This document shows, in pieces, positions 37,243 through 48,794 of a DNA stretch of 64,000 bases. The stretch spans positions 29,857,989 to 29,921,988 of the forward strand of contig NC_092572.1 in NCBI RefSeq assembly GCF_037975245.1, read 5' to 3'. A program made the position numbers and the translations under genes. How positions within the stretch are numbered: position 1 is the stretch's first letter; every line of letters starts with the position of its first letter. Under the pieces are notes generated by a model, which searched no databases, was not told the DNA's origin, and saw only the letters and a list, made by a program, of their open reading frames with translations. This DNA is from Apostichopus japonicus (taxonomy: Eukaryota > Echinodermata > Holothuroidea > Aspidochirotida > Stichopodidae).

Positions 37243-39481
37243 CTTATTTCACTTAAGTTTTACCGGTACAGAGATGCGACGAAGTGTAAGAAGGTAGGGG
37301 CCCCCACTACACGTTACTATTATATAATAGTTTCATAAACCTGCAGTATAGCCTGCAACAGACCAGTGGTTCGCTGGCATTTGCTTTTCAATAAGAACAT
37401 GGAACAACAATGTAACAACGGAACAGCTATCAGGAAAAATTCTAAGGAAGGGTATATATAATATAAAAAAACAGCATGTAAACTTCAAATGTAGTACTAG
37501 GATTATTTTTGCAATGGAGAAATAAGCATCAATATAGATCAATTTTACAACATGGAATATAATAATAACCAGGTTTCGACAATCTGAAAATTTGGAGAAG
37601 TCTTAAGAATCGTTTGGCCGGCATTATAAACGTTAACTTTCTGGTAGAATGGAAATAAATGAATATGTCCAATGGACGAGGAGGCTATTTAATAAAACAG
37701 CTAAGATTTTGAGGCTAGTAAAGTTATATTTTAAGTTTACAGTTGCTTGATTTAGCATGAAATTTAACCAACATGTATCTCATTTGTCCATAGGTTACAT
37801 GTTCTATGCATATTATACTTAAATGATAATGATTTAAGCCAAAAAAATAGACTTAATTTTTAGGAATATATTGATAAACACAATGCAATAAAAAACGATC
37901 AAGAGTTACACAAGCCTGGTTATTCCTAAATGTAAATTTCTATGTAATTAAATAAGCATTCTGTTTGTATTTCTGGCCTGATAAATATAACATAATTTGA
38001 ACTGAGTTTGTGGATAAGTAAAAAAGGTCATTATAGTATCTGTAGCCATGTCACACGTGATGGCTCAAAATTACAAGACTTCTGCCTTAAATTATGGACA
38101 TTCAGTGAGGTTACTGGTGGTGTACATATGTTTAAATGATTGATAATGGTAAGAATTCTTGAAGAAGAGATAACAAATTTCCCGGAGTATTATTCAAACC
38201 AAGACACAAATGTAAAGTTTGATCCAGTAAATTGAAACATTACCAGAATATAATTTGAGCAAAATGGAAATTATATAACTGAGTTAGGATTTCAGCCAGA
38301 ACTAAATTGTTATAAACCAAACCAGGTTACCATTCTCTCTTTAAAACCACAACAGAAAAGCAGAAATTAAATGATTACTGTAATATTATAACGCTGGGTA
38401 GCAAATTGTAACTCGTGCATGAAACATACCATCTGTGTACATATTTACATATATATTTCATTCTTTCTATTTTTATTCGTTTTATTTATCCATTACTTCT
38501 ATCGTAGTATTTTATATATTTTTGTATTATATAATAAACATGAATGAGTTTCTAAACGTGATTAAAGCATTCTTAGCTGTGTCATGTTTAACACGAGGGG
38601 CTCTAAGGCAAGGATGGTAACGTGTATTAAATGGTTCTTCCAGCCTTTTAATCAACAGACATTTTCCTATTTTAATCAATCAGTACATTGAGTTGAAAGA
38701 AGGACTGAGAAAGAATAAAACCAAATTAAAGTCACCCAACGTCATATATTTGCTGCCGAATCAGTGGAATCAGTTGAAATTGTACTCTTGGCGTGAAGAG
38801 CTAAGACTTGTGGATGTGCAAGATCGTTACTTATGTGTCATTATTAACAGAATAACTTAAAGCCAGCAGAAAGTTTCAGCGATGGATAGTAAATTATGTT
38901 AGATGTCGTAACTGCGTGCAATATACAGCATACATTTCTGAGACCGTGCGCTGAGGTATTTCTCTTTGGATATTTCCTTTGCAATGTAAGATTCCATAAT
39001 TTAGTGAAATTACTCATTAGAACGCTTAAAATATGGAACAATTAGCATGGCCTTTACCTTATTAATTTTAGTAGCCAAACAAGGACACCTGAAAACAATT
39101 GACAAATTTGACACACTTTATAATAAAAGTTCCATTCTGTTAAGATAAAGAAGAAACAGTTTACTGGGAACTACAAAAGTTTTTTTTTCGTATATGTATC
39201 AAATGAGTTTGAAAATTTCAACAAGCCAAGTATTTAGAGAATTAATGATTTTACAAGTTTATCAACAGTCATTGTGTTAAAGGTAGAGAAAAATACACTT
39301 GAAATTCTGTTTCTTACATAAAATCTGTGACGTGGTGTATGTGCCTCCTTATTTTAATGTAATATTACAAGTATTTACCCGGCTGGTAGACAGACACATC
39401 AAGGGAGCTCCCAGACATGCATGTCTATGACAGTGTGACCCACCGTCTAGCTGTAACAATCGGGGCGTTGTCGTAAGCGAG
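37243..39481. other. Non-coding stretch
   Basis: AT-rich with no gene seen. Short frames (60-69 codons) on both strands have no recognisable features. Confidence 0.5.
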
Positions 39482-39488
39482 TATAAAT
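39482..39488 (+). promoter_or_regulatory. TATA box of candidate small gene
   Basis: TATAAAT stands in a locally GC-richer setting (GCGAGTATAAATCTGC). About 28 bp downstream lies a TTCGGTCT initiator-like sequence, the usual TATA-to-start distance. It precedes an ATG at 39543 and three exon-like segments in compatible phase, which is the main reason to take it seriously. Confidence 0.4.
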
Positions 39489-39542
39489 CTGCAAACGACA
39501 CACGGTTCGGTCTGCAACCAAGGAAGAACATTCAATTTTGCT

Positions 39543-40213
39543 ATGTATTTAGAGGTAAATTGTACACATCTTTTAAATGTTCTATGAAATTATAGTATAA
39601 TTAACAAATTAGTATCTTAGAGACATGAGGCTAAGCAGTGGGTGTTGGTTTTACTTACCTGCCATTTTTTTTTTTTTTTACAGATTCTGAAGTTGAAACG
39701 ACACAAGACAAGTTTGATGGATGAGGTGAGTTATTTTCTGGCTAACTATGTTTTTAAAGTTAAACAAATTTCTGTCAAAAAATGTCCGCAAAGTCATAAC
39801 TATTCGTCAACAGCAATAGTACAAAGTACCTTTTCGTAATTAATTTTACTTAAACAACCAACTGTTATTTCGCTACAGGATTGCATCCATCTGTAAGTTT
39901 TCACAAAGTCCATTGATACCATTACTAACTTGTTTGATTATAAAGACAGAAATGATATCTTTCCGAGGATATGAGAGAGGTTTTGTAGTAGTTTTACATT
40001 TCTTACAAGTTTAGTTTTAACAAGATAAGAGAGAACAACTCTGTATCGCTTTTTCTTCTGCAAATTATAATATTTTGAAGTAAGTGTTAGTTTAATACAA
40101 GATATAGAAGTGTAATTGAAGTACTCGCATCGTCATGTTAAGCATACTTTGATTTATTTATTTAGTTGTTCAAGACGTTGGAGCAAGAATTGACTAAGAA
40201 AATAGCAAAGTAA
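39543..40213 (+). CDS. Candidate three-exon gene for a 33-residue helical peptide
   Basis: Proposed exons are 39543-39554, 39684-39725 and 40166-40213, all joined in phase 0. Exon 1 is ATG plus three codons ending GAG|GTAAAT. Exon 2 has a textbook acceptor (15 T then ACAG) and a perfect donor (GAG|GTGAGT) and is exactly 42 nt. Exon 3 follows TATTTATTTAG and ends at TAA 40211-40213. The product would begin MYLEILKLKRHK and end QELTKKIAK. Leucine/isoleucine spacing at residues 15, 19, 23, 27 and 31 makes one amphipathic helix; there is no signal peptide or Cys. An AATAAA lies at 40640. I recognise no family. Exon 3 also contains a possible donor (AAA|GTAAAT at 40209), so exons 2-3 might be inner exons of a longer coiled-coil gene. 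Exon 2 is the best-supported part, exon 1 the weakest. Confidence 0.35.
39879..39892 (+). other. Possible 14-nt microexon
   Basis: GATTGCATCCATCT is bounded by CGCTACAG and GTAAGT, strong acceptor and donor matches, inside the second intron of the candidate gene. Its inclusion would shift the frame and replace the C-terminus with a short Cys/Arg-containing tail ending at TGA within exon 3. It may be an alternative exon or a coincidence. Confidence 0.2.
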
Positions 40214-40861
40214 ATTGAAACCCATTCTAAGAAGAGCTGCTACTATATACTTGCGCTACAAGTTGATTAATTCATAATGATAGCAAAATGAAGTTTTAGC
40301 AACTGGATGCAAAACAATTCATTATAATGGAAACAAAATTTCATTATGTAGGCTTCATAATATCTGTAGAAAGACGTCTTGGTGGGGTGAAAAGAGAGTT
40401 TAAACGCTTTCTAGAATAAGCAACTCACAAATATTATATTCACTACGTTTTTATATGACTGACATCTGGAGACATAAACTGGTTAATTGGAATGTCTACG
40501 AAATACTGTCATCAAACTTTTACCACCCAACAGTCAATATAAGGCTTCTTAAAAGCCATTAATTTTCAACACAACGTAAATACAGAAAAAGAAAATGTTA
40601 TCAAAATTTTGTATGCGCATCTTATTGTCCTTTTTTAAAAATAAATTTTAAGTTACAGTGTTACAGAGTTGTATATATGTAAATTTATTTATAAACCTGA
40701 TTCGGTGATGGTTTTCAATTCTCTTGGACTTGTTTTGCTCAAGCCTACAGAGGCTACATTTTACCCGACATGGTCGGCGTAAATAGCTGGCGTATTTTCG
40801 AAGCACATTGAATGTTACGCTGATTATTAAAGAAACAATTTAATGGATATTATTGCATGGT
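40214..40861. other. Non-coding spacer
   Basis: Contains the AATAAA at 40640-40645 that could serve the gene upstream. Nothing else is recognised. Confidence 0.4.
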
Positions 40862-41225
40862 AGATCTTATTTTAGAGAAGCTTTATAAACAGCTTCAACG
40901 TTTCTTCTCAAATTGTGTCTTAATTTGTATCATTCAAATATTAAACAAAAAAGGTTTTAAATTTAACGAACGTTTAAACTACTCTCTTTATTTAACTTAG
41001 CGTGTTCCTTAAGAAACTTAAAAGTCACTATGTTGGTAATTAAAAGAACGTAAGACCTTATGTCAGAGTAGTTTTATAAACAGCTTAAAGTTGTTCTCAA
41101 ATGATATAAAAAGGAATGAACTATTGGTACATGAATTGTTATCATTCAAATATTATTTTAATAGGAAACTCTTTACCTTGTTTAAAATGTAAGTTTCCCT
41201 TGTTATGTAACATGGCTTGTTCCAA
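40862..41225. repeat. Diverged tandem duplication, about 190-210 bp
   Basis: GATCTTATTTTAGAGAAGCT at 40863 corresponds to GACCTTATGTCAGAGTAGTT at 41054. TTTATAAACAGCTT recurs at a spacing of about 190 bp, and ATCATTCAAATATTA at about 212 bp. Both halves end in a GTGTTCC/TTGTTCC segment. The duplication is old, with many indels. Confidence 0.7.
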
Positions 41226-42139
41226 TATATTTTAATAAAAATACAAAGACGACGGAAAATATAGTTTGAAAAGTTGTGGTAATTTTTTTTTGATTGAAGA
41301 ATTTAAGAGCAAGCTAAACGTTTTTTATTACAATGACAACGCAGCGTTTGAGAAGTAAGTTTGTATATTTAAGCCAAATAATCTAGATGCCCACCGTTTC
41401 CATTAGGCATTAGTGTCTTATATCAGGAACGAAAATGTTACAGCACGTTTTATTCAAACTTCACACAGTACTATACCAATGCAAGAAAACTATATACATG
41501 TTTCTTTTTCTATGTTATAAAGAATATGGTTTCTTCGTTCTACACGACGAGTAAGTTGCTAGATTTTGTAATTCACCGGTATTATGTTCTAATAATATCT
41601 AATAATTGGCTTGATCAGTACAGTTCTTTCTTGAGCAAGAATGAAACAGCATGAAACAAATAGTTTCATAAAGAAACAGCAGTTATTCGTTATGTCTTGT
41701 TTGTTCGACAACTGACTCACGTGCTGGTATATGATTTAACCAAATTCATGTTCCTTCTGGCTGGATACTACTTTGATTTTGCAGTTGCGAACTTAAGTTA
41801 AGGGGGAAAAAAGTGACTTGCAATATGTTAATTATTACTTTACTTTTACTGGTATCATTCTTTGCATTGCAGAGCTATAAATCAACGAACGAAAAATAAA
41901 AAAAATAAAAAATATTTTCATCTTACTCAGAGTTTCTTATATTAAAATTGAAATGACAATTACGACACAGCTGAACCTCCATGCAATGAAATTCAAGCAA
42001 AATGAACAAATAGCGAGTGAAAGCCCTGGATTGCTTTATGGGTAAATAATTTTGAACACGATACCATTTGCCACCATGCTCTTTATGACGTTATCTTGTT
42101 TAATATACTTGGATGACTGCTAAAATATTCAAGATGGTC
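41226..42139. other. Non-coding spacer
   Basis: Two donor-like GTAAGT sites (41354 and 41550) occur, without acceptors that leave an open frame. No gene is called. Confidence 0.4.
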
Positions 42140-42725
42140 GTCGCCAAACTAGGCCCGCCGAAATCTATAGAGGTCCACTTTAAGCTTCAGTCTGAGGTCA
42201 ACTTAGCCTCTCGTATGATCGCAATATAACATATCTTATACATAACGGTGAAGAGTGACGTAACTCAGTTAACCTATACCTCGTTCACTCTCTCATCTAA
42301 ATCGACAAGGGATACTTACTGCATTTCCCATTTAGGTCGCGGCTTTTCAACATGTCGTCTGCTACAGCGTGATAATTGGCGGTAACATTTGGCGCCTAGA
42401 GATTTCCATACCCTTGCTGATAGGGTGTGACTTAACATACATGCCTATGGACGTTATAACCTTATAGGGGCTCAAATCGGGAACTCATTGACAACTAACG
42501 TTTACTAAAAGTTCCAATTGCTTGAAAATTTCCGTCACTGGACGCGTTTGAAATATCCAGAGTGCGGTATCAGATACATGACGCATTGCGTGCCTATTAG
42601 TACCAAGGCTACACGTGCCACGTGTTTCATGTTCACGTTTTTGCGTCATTGAACTATATGGCTATGTTATGTACGATCAGCAGCACGTGAGAAACAAAAC
42701 CGGCGGATAATTTGTACCTAAATCA
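42140..42725 (+). promoter_or_regulatory. CpG-richer region with E-box and CRE-like motifs
   Basis: CpG dinucleotides are clearly denser here than in the flanks. Motifs include GAGTGACGTAACTC (42253-42266, CRE-like), TGACGCATTGCGT (near 42580), TGCGTCATTG (near 42642) and a perfect 15-bp palindrome ACACGTGCCACGTGT (42611-42625) formed from two CACGTG E-boxes that overlap at one base. It lies just upstream of a candidate ATG exon. It may be a promoter; motif density is the only evidence. Confidence 0.3.
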
Positions 42726-42755
42726 ATGGAATTTTGGATTATGATTTCCATGCAG
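42726..42755 (+). CDS. Candidate first coding exon, MEFWIMISMQ
   Basis: ATG at 42726 (context AATCAATGG, with purine at +4) opens ten codons ending CAG|GTAAGA, a near-consensus donor in phase 0. The short hydrophobic start could be the beginning of a signal peptide. No second exon could be identified downstream, so this is partial at best. The first four residues match the start of the minus-strand candidate at 44865. Confidence 0.2.
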
Positions 42756-44410
42756 GTAAGATTTAACTAAAAGTCAAAGTTAACGAACTTGGTCGTATTT
42801 TGCGATAACCGAGAAACCAATGTAGCCTAAAAAGAGCACTTCATATTCATTTGACACAAACTAGGACAATGGATTTCAACTTATGGGAAATATGGATACA
42901 TTTATAGTGCTACTGAAAAGCCGATATTGAAAGGCACCGTCCATTTTCTTAATGTTGTGTTTGTTTAATATTGTACCGTCCGATTGGAAGTTTGTACGCA
43001 AATATACCTGAGTTCATGTAGGTCTTAAGCAACGCCGCTAAGGAAACGTGTGTAGAAAATATAATATAATTTAATTTAATAAATCCTTTGTTATGGGAGG
43101 CATGATGTGCGTTTAATGTTTTAAGATTGATCATTGATAAAACAATTATGTCATTTACACCAAACCGAACATATTCAGTCGAATGGGAACGTATCAATTA
43201 TCTGAATTTAGAGTAAGTTTTAACTAATGCTGGATATATAGGATTTATCATTTGAAAATGTAGTTCTCACATGAAATCATCGAAATTCAGTGGTTCCTTA
43301 GCATAGCCTAGTTAACAATCATAAAACATGGTAAATTTGGTTTGTACTGAAATCTTAGCAATAAGTGTTCTGATACCCTCAGCGAGGGGATCTTACAATT
43401 GTCGATAGATTAGCATGTCACTAAAACATTCTACTTACATTGTCGACTGCTCGACGTGTTCGCACGTCACTGAGAGCCGTAGGTTACGGTTAGTTTCGAC
43501 AGTGAGACTGCCCATTAGGCATGGTGACGCAGCAATCATCGTTTCCTTCTCAGCTTATGCATGAGACAGATGTTAGGTTTAATATAGTTCTATCTTTAGT
43601 GAAATATTTCCATTAACAATATTCTGCACAAAATGATAACAATTGATAACACTAACAGGTTAAAAAATAAAGTTGTTAAGTTTGTTTACAGAGGGCTTAC
43701 CGTTTCTAAAAACGAAAAAGTCCAAACTTGCATATGTATTTATTTTCTCTATCTTTATCTTCTTATCTACGAAAGAAAATTAATATATGTCATACAATAA
43801 TATATTGCAATTCTTCGTAAGCACCTAAATCAACGATAACAACAAAAGTACCATAAAAAAAATCACTCATATTCAAGATATATAAGCTAACTGTATCCAC
43901 TGAAACAAAGGCCTGTGTGAATATAAGTGCATACTCTAAACAATTCATGTTTGAATTAGAAGCTGTTAGCAAAGAATAGCAAAGATTGATCATTTAAGCC
44001 TTGTTAGCCAGACATTAACATCAAATACTAAATACAATCCAAACAAATAAACAAAAAGAGTAAGAACTGTTTTACTCACAGAAAAGCGACAATTGATTGG
44101 GTTTATTATTTGAAATTAATTCACGATAAATATGTATTATAAAGAGATTGATTCAAAATGTTTCTACTCAAAGTAGCTCAGGGACAACTCTTTGCACTGC
44201 ATAGATATAGAATATGTTTTGCAGTAGAACATGTGATATAATACATCTGTTAATTGTTCATATCGAATACCTTAATGCTAATAGAAACACAAAATACTGA
44301 ACCAAATCAAACAATTGCAAAGAGTTCAATGCCATTTGATATGGATCTATGGACACGACTTAAATAACTTACTCACAGATAGGCCATAAACGAAAACTTA
44401 GAATACTCAC
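42756..44410. other. Non-coding stretch
   Basis: No firm gene. Several minus-strand donor-like sites (ACTCAC or ACTTAC on the plus strand, near 44076 and 44372) occur, and an ATTATAAAGAGATTG motif at 44137 recurs at 44676, hinting at an old duplication. Confidence 0.4.
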
Positions 44411-44865
44411 ACTGATTTACGATTAGCTGAAGACAGCTCAGAATAATATTTCTTCAAAATTCACGTTCTACAGAATTCACCGATTGTCGATGTGTCTCAA
44501 TGTTCTTCCTGGAAAGAAAATGGTTATTGATAAAATTACACTTCACTGACAGACAAATATGACACATTACTTACAGAAACAAAATGATGTATCTTTATTA
44601 ATTCAGGACATGGTCTTATAGTGATGATCCAACAAACAAATGCAATGAAGAAGCATTTCTGAAAATTGAAAGTAAATTATTATAAAGAGATTGTTTTAAG
44701 AGGATTGATGTGAGATCCGTAAATAATTCTCTTCGCTGAATCTTTCCATCATATATAACGAGAGGTATCTACCTGCTTTCGACTTACAAAGATAAGTATG
44801 CATGATTTCTGATTGTTTGGTGCTCACCTGATATTGTAGGTATTGGCCCTCATCCAAAATTCCAT
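44411..44865 (-). CDS. Candidate multi-exon minus-strand gene with tiny product
   Basis: Exon 1 (44865 down to 44828) runs from ATG through codons for MEFWMRANTYNI and ends ATATCAG|GTGAGC, an excellent donor. Exon 2 (44658-44575, 84 nt) follows TTCAATTTTCAG and ends at GTAAGT, but has an in-frame TAA at 44618-44616. Exon 3 (44508-44411) follows ATTTTCTTTCCAG and ends at GTGAGT; spliced directly to exon 1 it reads KNIETHRQSVNSVEREF then TGA at 44456-44454. The product would thus be 26 or 30 residues. The run of strong splice sites is more convincing than the peptide, so a spliced non-coding RNA is an equally good reading. I recognise no family. Confidence 0.22.
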
Positions 44866-47585
44866 TGTTAGTTGCTTTTAGCTCTCTCCCATGACCACCA
44901 CGATTAAAGTCTATGACATATTCTATACGTTATATCGCATCGATTTCAGAAATCAATACCTTTGTTAATTATTCGAGATTATATCAACTTTTGGTGCATT
45001 CGAGGTATGTTACAGATCCCCTTGTTTTTCGTGACCGAATCAGTTTAGGTGTCAAAGATATATCAAGTAATTTCCGAAATCGGCTGTGTACTTACAATTT
45101 ATAATTTCTCCGTATTGAAATTTTTTTTTTTTTATTGTCTCTTCTTTTCTTAGGAATTTATGTGCGTTTGCCTTTCCTTTCTTCATCTCGTTCTTTCTTT
45201 TATTTCGTCTTTTTTCTCTCTGCAAAAATATTAATAAATGAAAAATATGTTTACGCTCTAGCATGTTGATGCTCTGTGTTTTCAAGGTTTAATTCACGCA
45301 GTTGGCATAGCGCCATGCTTAATCTGCCTCTTTTAGATATTTCGAGTCAATGAAGTTGAAACAAAGTTCACCCTATAAGTAGGAGACACTAACTGATGTA
45401 GAAATATATTGGCTACTACAGCAGCAAGGACCTGTAGCTTTTCTTGGTCCACTTGTGGTAAGGACTGTGACTGTGAAATATGGCTAATGTTGAGTTCAGC
45501 TCCAATAATATATACGAGGAGTTGTGGCTATGATTGGCGGCTAGTCTCAAATAGTCTCGAATCAAAGGTGTTATAATAATTGGGAAGTGTGGTTAAAATT
45601 GATCCAAGTGCCCAAAAAAAATCTTACTTTATTTAGTTTGGAATTTGTATTCTTGGTCCAATATGAAATTGGCAATGTGCTCAATTTGATTCGTGACATT
45701 TGTGAGGAAAATGTAACAGTAGGTTGAAATATCAATGAACATGTTCCAAACTCTCGCGGAAGTGATACATACACACGATTTGCAATTTTTATCAATAAAG
45801 TTGTTTGGTTTGTTATATGTGTGTTTGTGTCCATTTTAATCAATCACATGTTAGAATTCCCTAAAGTGTTTACTATAGAGACTGTAGACTTATGCTGAAA
45901 TTGCAGCCAATGTATTTCAATTACACGATTCCTTATTGTTCCAAACCTTTACCATTAAAACAAACGTTCAGGCTGAGTTTATCCAGACATTGCAACTGTG
46001 AAAAAGGTTCATAGATGAGATTTTTGGAGTTCATGGATATAGCTTTGAGCATGTTATCGTATTCCAACTTTGATATGAGCATGTTTTACGTTTCCTTTGT
46101 ATTAAATAACGTAGAGTCTGGTGAATCATTGGTAAGACACTACTTTCCCCTACTGTCCAAACTTTCAAAGCCTTACAAAACGTTTACATTGTGTTATGCT
46201 TTGTGCTTGACATTTATCTTAAAAATTAACTCGATAAATATCACATTAGTGATTTGCTTGTATCAGCTGCCTTTTCAAACACATGATAAATATCAGAGCC
46301 AATGCTTAGATTGGAACCATTAATATTATTATGAGATCAAACAGAAGTTGGCAAAAACGATAGAAGATTGAAAAATCATTTAAATTGATACCATCTTTGG
46401 CTGGCATGGTTACTCTAGTTAAAATATTGTATTCTGAAATGTATGTAACAGATTTCAATAGAAGCAAACACATTGCTCCAGTTTCCATGGTGACGCACCC
46501 CCCCCCCCACCCCAATTCATGCCTTACTCCAATGTTACCTTATGACCTGAAACGAATGAATCTATACCGTGAGGATTAACACATTACATTACAAAAGTTC
46601 TTTCAAAGCGAGGCAGTGACCTATGACCTCCCGAATCCGTTCATGTCGTACGTTGGAATGAGTCAGTTGAAAATACTTAGAACCTACTGGGGTATTAATC
46701 ATAAGGTAATTGCTCTACTTGCTGGTGGTGGGTTGGTATGTTGGTGTAGAAGTACAGGACTGTTCACACGAATATTCCTCACTCCAGTATATACTGTTTA
46801 TTCACCGATGTAATGTTAAACATAAAAAAATAAAGTCTTTCGTTGCAATACAATAAGGTATATGATTCCTTTAATTAAACTAATTCTTAAATGGAAAAGA
46901 TGACGGATTCAAACATTGAAACAAAGTTTGTAGACTGTCGGTCTTTAAACTCTTATGTTAATGTATGTATGCTAGATACTTCGTAATGTATTACATTTTG
47001 AGTAATGAAAGCTACTCAACCAATGTGACCAGGAGTCAAAGGTCATTATTGTAAAAGACCATTTCCCCATATCTTGGATATCAACGCAGCAGATGATTGT
47101 GTATAATATCTTCTCTGAGAACAATCATGGTTTCTGTTTAGAACATACGGTTTCCCTTCAGACTCATGCTCCTAACATACACCGTAGTTTTTCACCTTCA
47201 GGGAAGAAAGAAAACAACATTTGTCTGACCTTTTGACACTAATGGAACGCAACATGGGAACTTCCATAGGTCTTACATCACGTCGGTAAAGCCTGTCTAG
47301 CACGGTATTTTGTTTTTCATCTGACTTAACAGTATTGTATTGCAATAGGTTGATAGGCCAAGTAACACACAATTTCTTCGTATTTGTGCACATAATGTTC
47401 GTTACCTTTTCATATCATAGACTAGCGAGGTTCCTTCCACGTACACTCATACCGGCATATGCAGTAGCCTATACATACGAGTTCGCGTACACCGGTTGCA
47501 CCGTGATCAGCTTCAATGAGTGTCTAGCGTTGTCTGGCTTGAGTTTGTTTTGTCTGACTTTCTGTTCCAACTTTTAGAAGTTACT
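44866..47585. other. Non-coding stretch
   Basis: It holds a T run at about 45121-45133 and a C run at about 46498-46508. Frames up to 102 codons (46015-46323 plus) have no recognisable domain. A TATAAC motif upstream of the minus-strand candidate lies near 44930. Confidence 0.45.
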
Positions 47586-47627
47586 GTGCTGTAGTAACTA
47601 CTAGCCGTGCTGTAGTAACTACTAGCC
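47586..47627. repeat. 21-bp tandem duplication
   Basis: Two exact copies of GTGCTGTAGTAACTACTAGCC in tandem. Each contains the palindrome TAGTAACTA-like core GTAGTAACTAC. Confidence 0.9.
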
Positions 47628-48538
47628 GGTATACGGAAGCATAAGCACGCCGGCTAAGATACAGGCTAATGTATGTTCAATCGTTATGTATGTGCATATA
47701 GCGTATGATGTAGTCATCTTTTACATTTGTGCATGTTTCAGCATGGAATCAGTACAGACTATCCTGTATAGGATTCTTCAAATCCTCGATTTATCTCAGT
47801 AGCCTAGTCTACACTAGTAAACCTGCTCATGTTGGCCATTAGGTATATGAGTAATACGTTTTATTCAGCCTGAGCCAAACATTGTGGAATAGCCTACCAT
47901 GCTGGCTTTGAAAATTCAATATTCAGTTGATGTACTTTCCTAATTGTTTACGCTTTAACGCTTTGCAATAAACTACGAGGATATTTTGGTTGTTTTCTGT
48001 TTGGAATAGCTGTTCTTGTTTTTCTCGTTTATATCCTTTTTCGTGATAAATACATTCAGAAGGTAAGCTTTTTTACTACATATACGTATAAAGTCAATTA
48101 CATAGTAGTCATGAACTGTGTTTAATTGTATTTCATTTAACTAAAGAGAGATGAGTTAATCAACCAAACTCATCCGTCTTCCGAAAAAGAATGAGTTAAG
48201 TTGAAATAGGGAAAAAAAGGTTAAACTAATATCACCGAGGAAAATGTCATGTGCATAAGTACTTAAATAAGTTACAATAAGAAACCATGTATAAGCTTCT
48301 ACACAGTTCATTACTCGCTTTGTCATGTTTTTACATCTATTTATTCTGTAACCATCTTCCAGATATATTTTATTCTCTCATAACATAACTTGTAACATTT
48401 CATGTCTTTCAGCTTCTCAGAACAATTTTAAGCTGTTTAAGTGTGAACACACAAATTTCCAGATTTTCTAAATTATTAGTCCTTACTGATGAGCATTAGC
48501 TGTTCGACTGTGAAAACGTACGAAACGTGAAGAAGCGT
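47628..48538. other. Non-coding spacer
   Basis: A good acceptor-like site (ATGTCTTTCAG ending 48412) opens a 28-codon frame to TAG at 48497-48499. No partner exon is seen. Nothing else is recognised. Confidence 0.4.
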
Positions 48539-48794
48539 TTTTAGTTTAGGTGTTACTTATTAATGCTTTCACCAGACTATACAAGAACCACCCATTACTG
48601 GATGATACCTCTCAATGCTACTGCTACTGCCACAGATCTATGTGGTCACTCAATTTAATTGTTCCTTTTAGTTTAGGTGTTACTGTTACCTATTAATGCT
48701 TTCACCAAACTATACAAGAACCACCCATTACTAGATGATACCTCTCAATGCCACTAACAGATCTATGTGGTCAACTCAATTTAATTGTTCCTTG
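48539..48794. repeat. 127-bp tandem duplication
   Basis: Two copies start TTTTAGTTTAGGTGTTAC (48539 and 48666). They share CTTTCACCARACTATACAAG, GATGATACCTCTCAATGC and CAGATCTATGTGGTC, with a small insertion of CTGTTAC in the second copy and a CTGCTACTGC insertion in the first. High identity points to a fairly recent event. Confidence 0.92.

Noticed and set aside
41330-41560. Further exons of the 39.5-kb candidate gene at donor-like GTAAGT sites 41354 and 41550
   Set aside because: The first gives an immediate stop in the required phase and the second lacks a proper acceptor.
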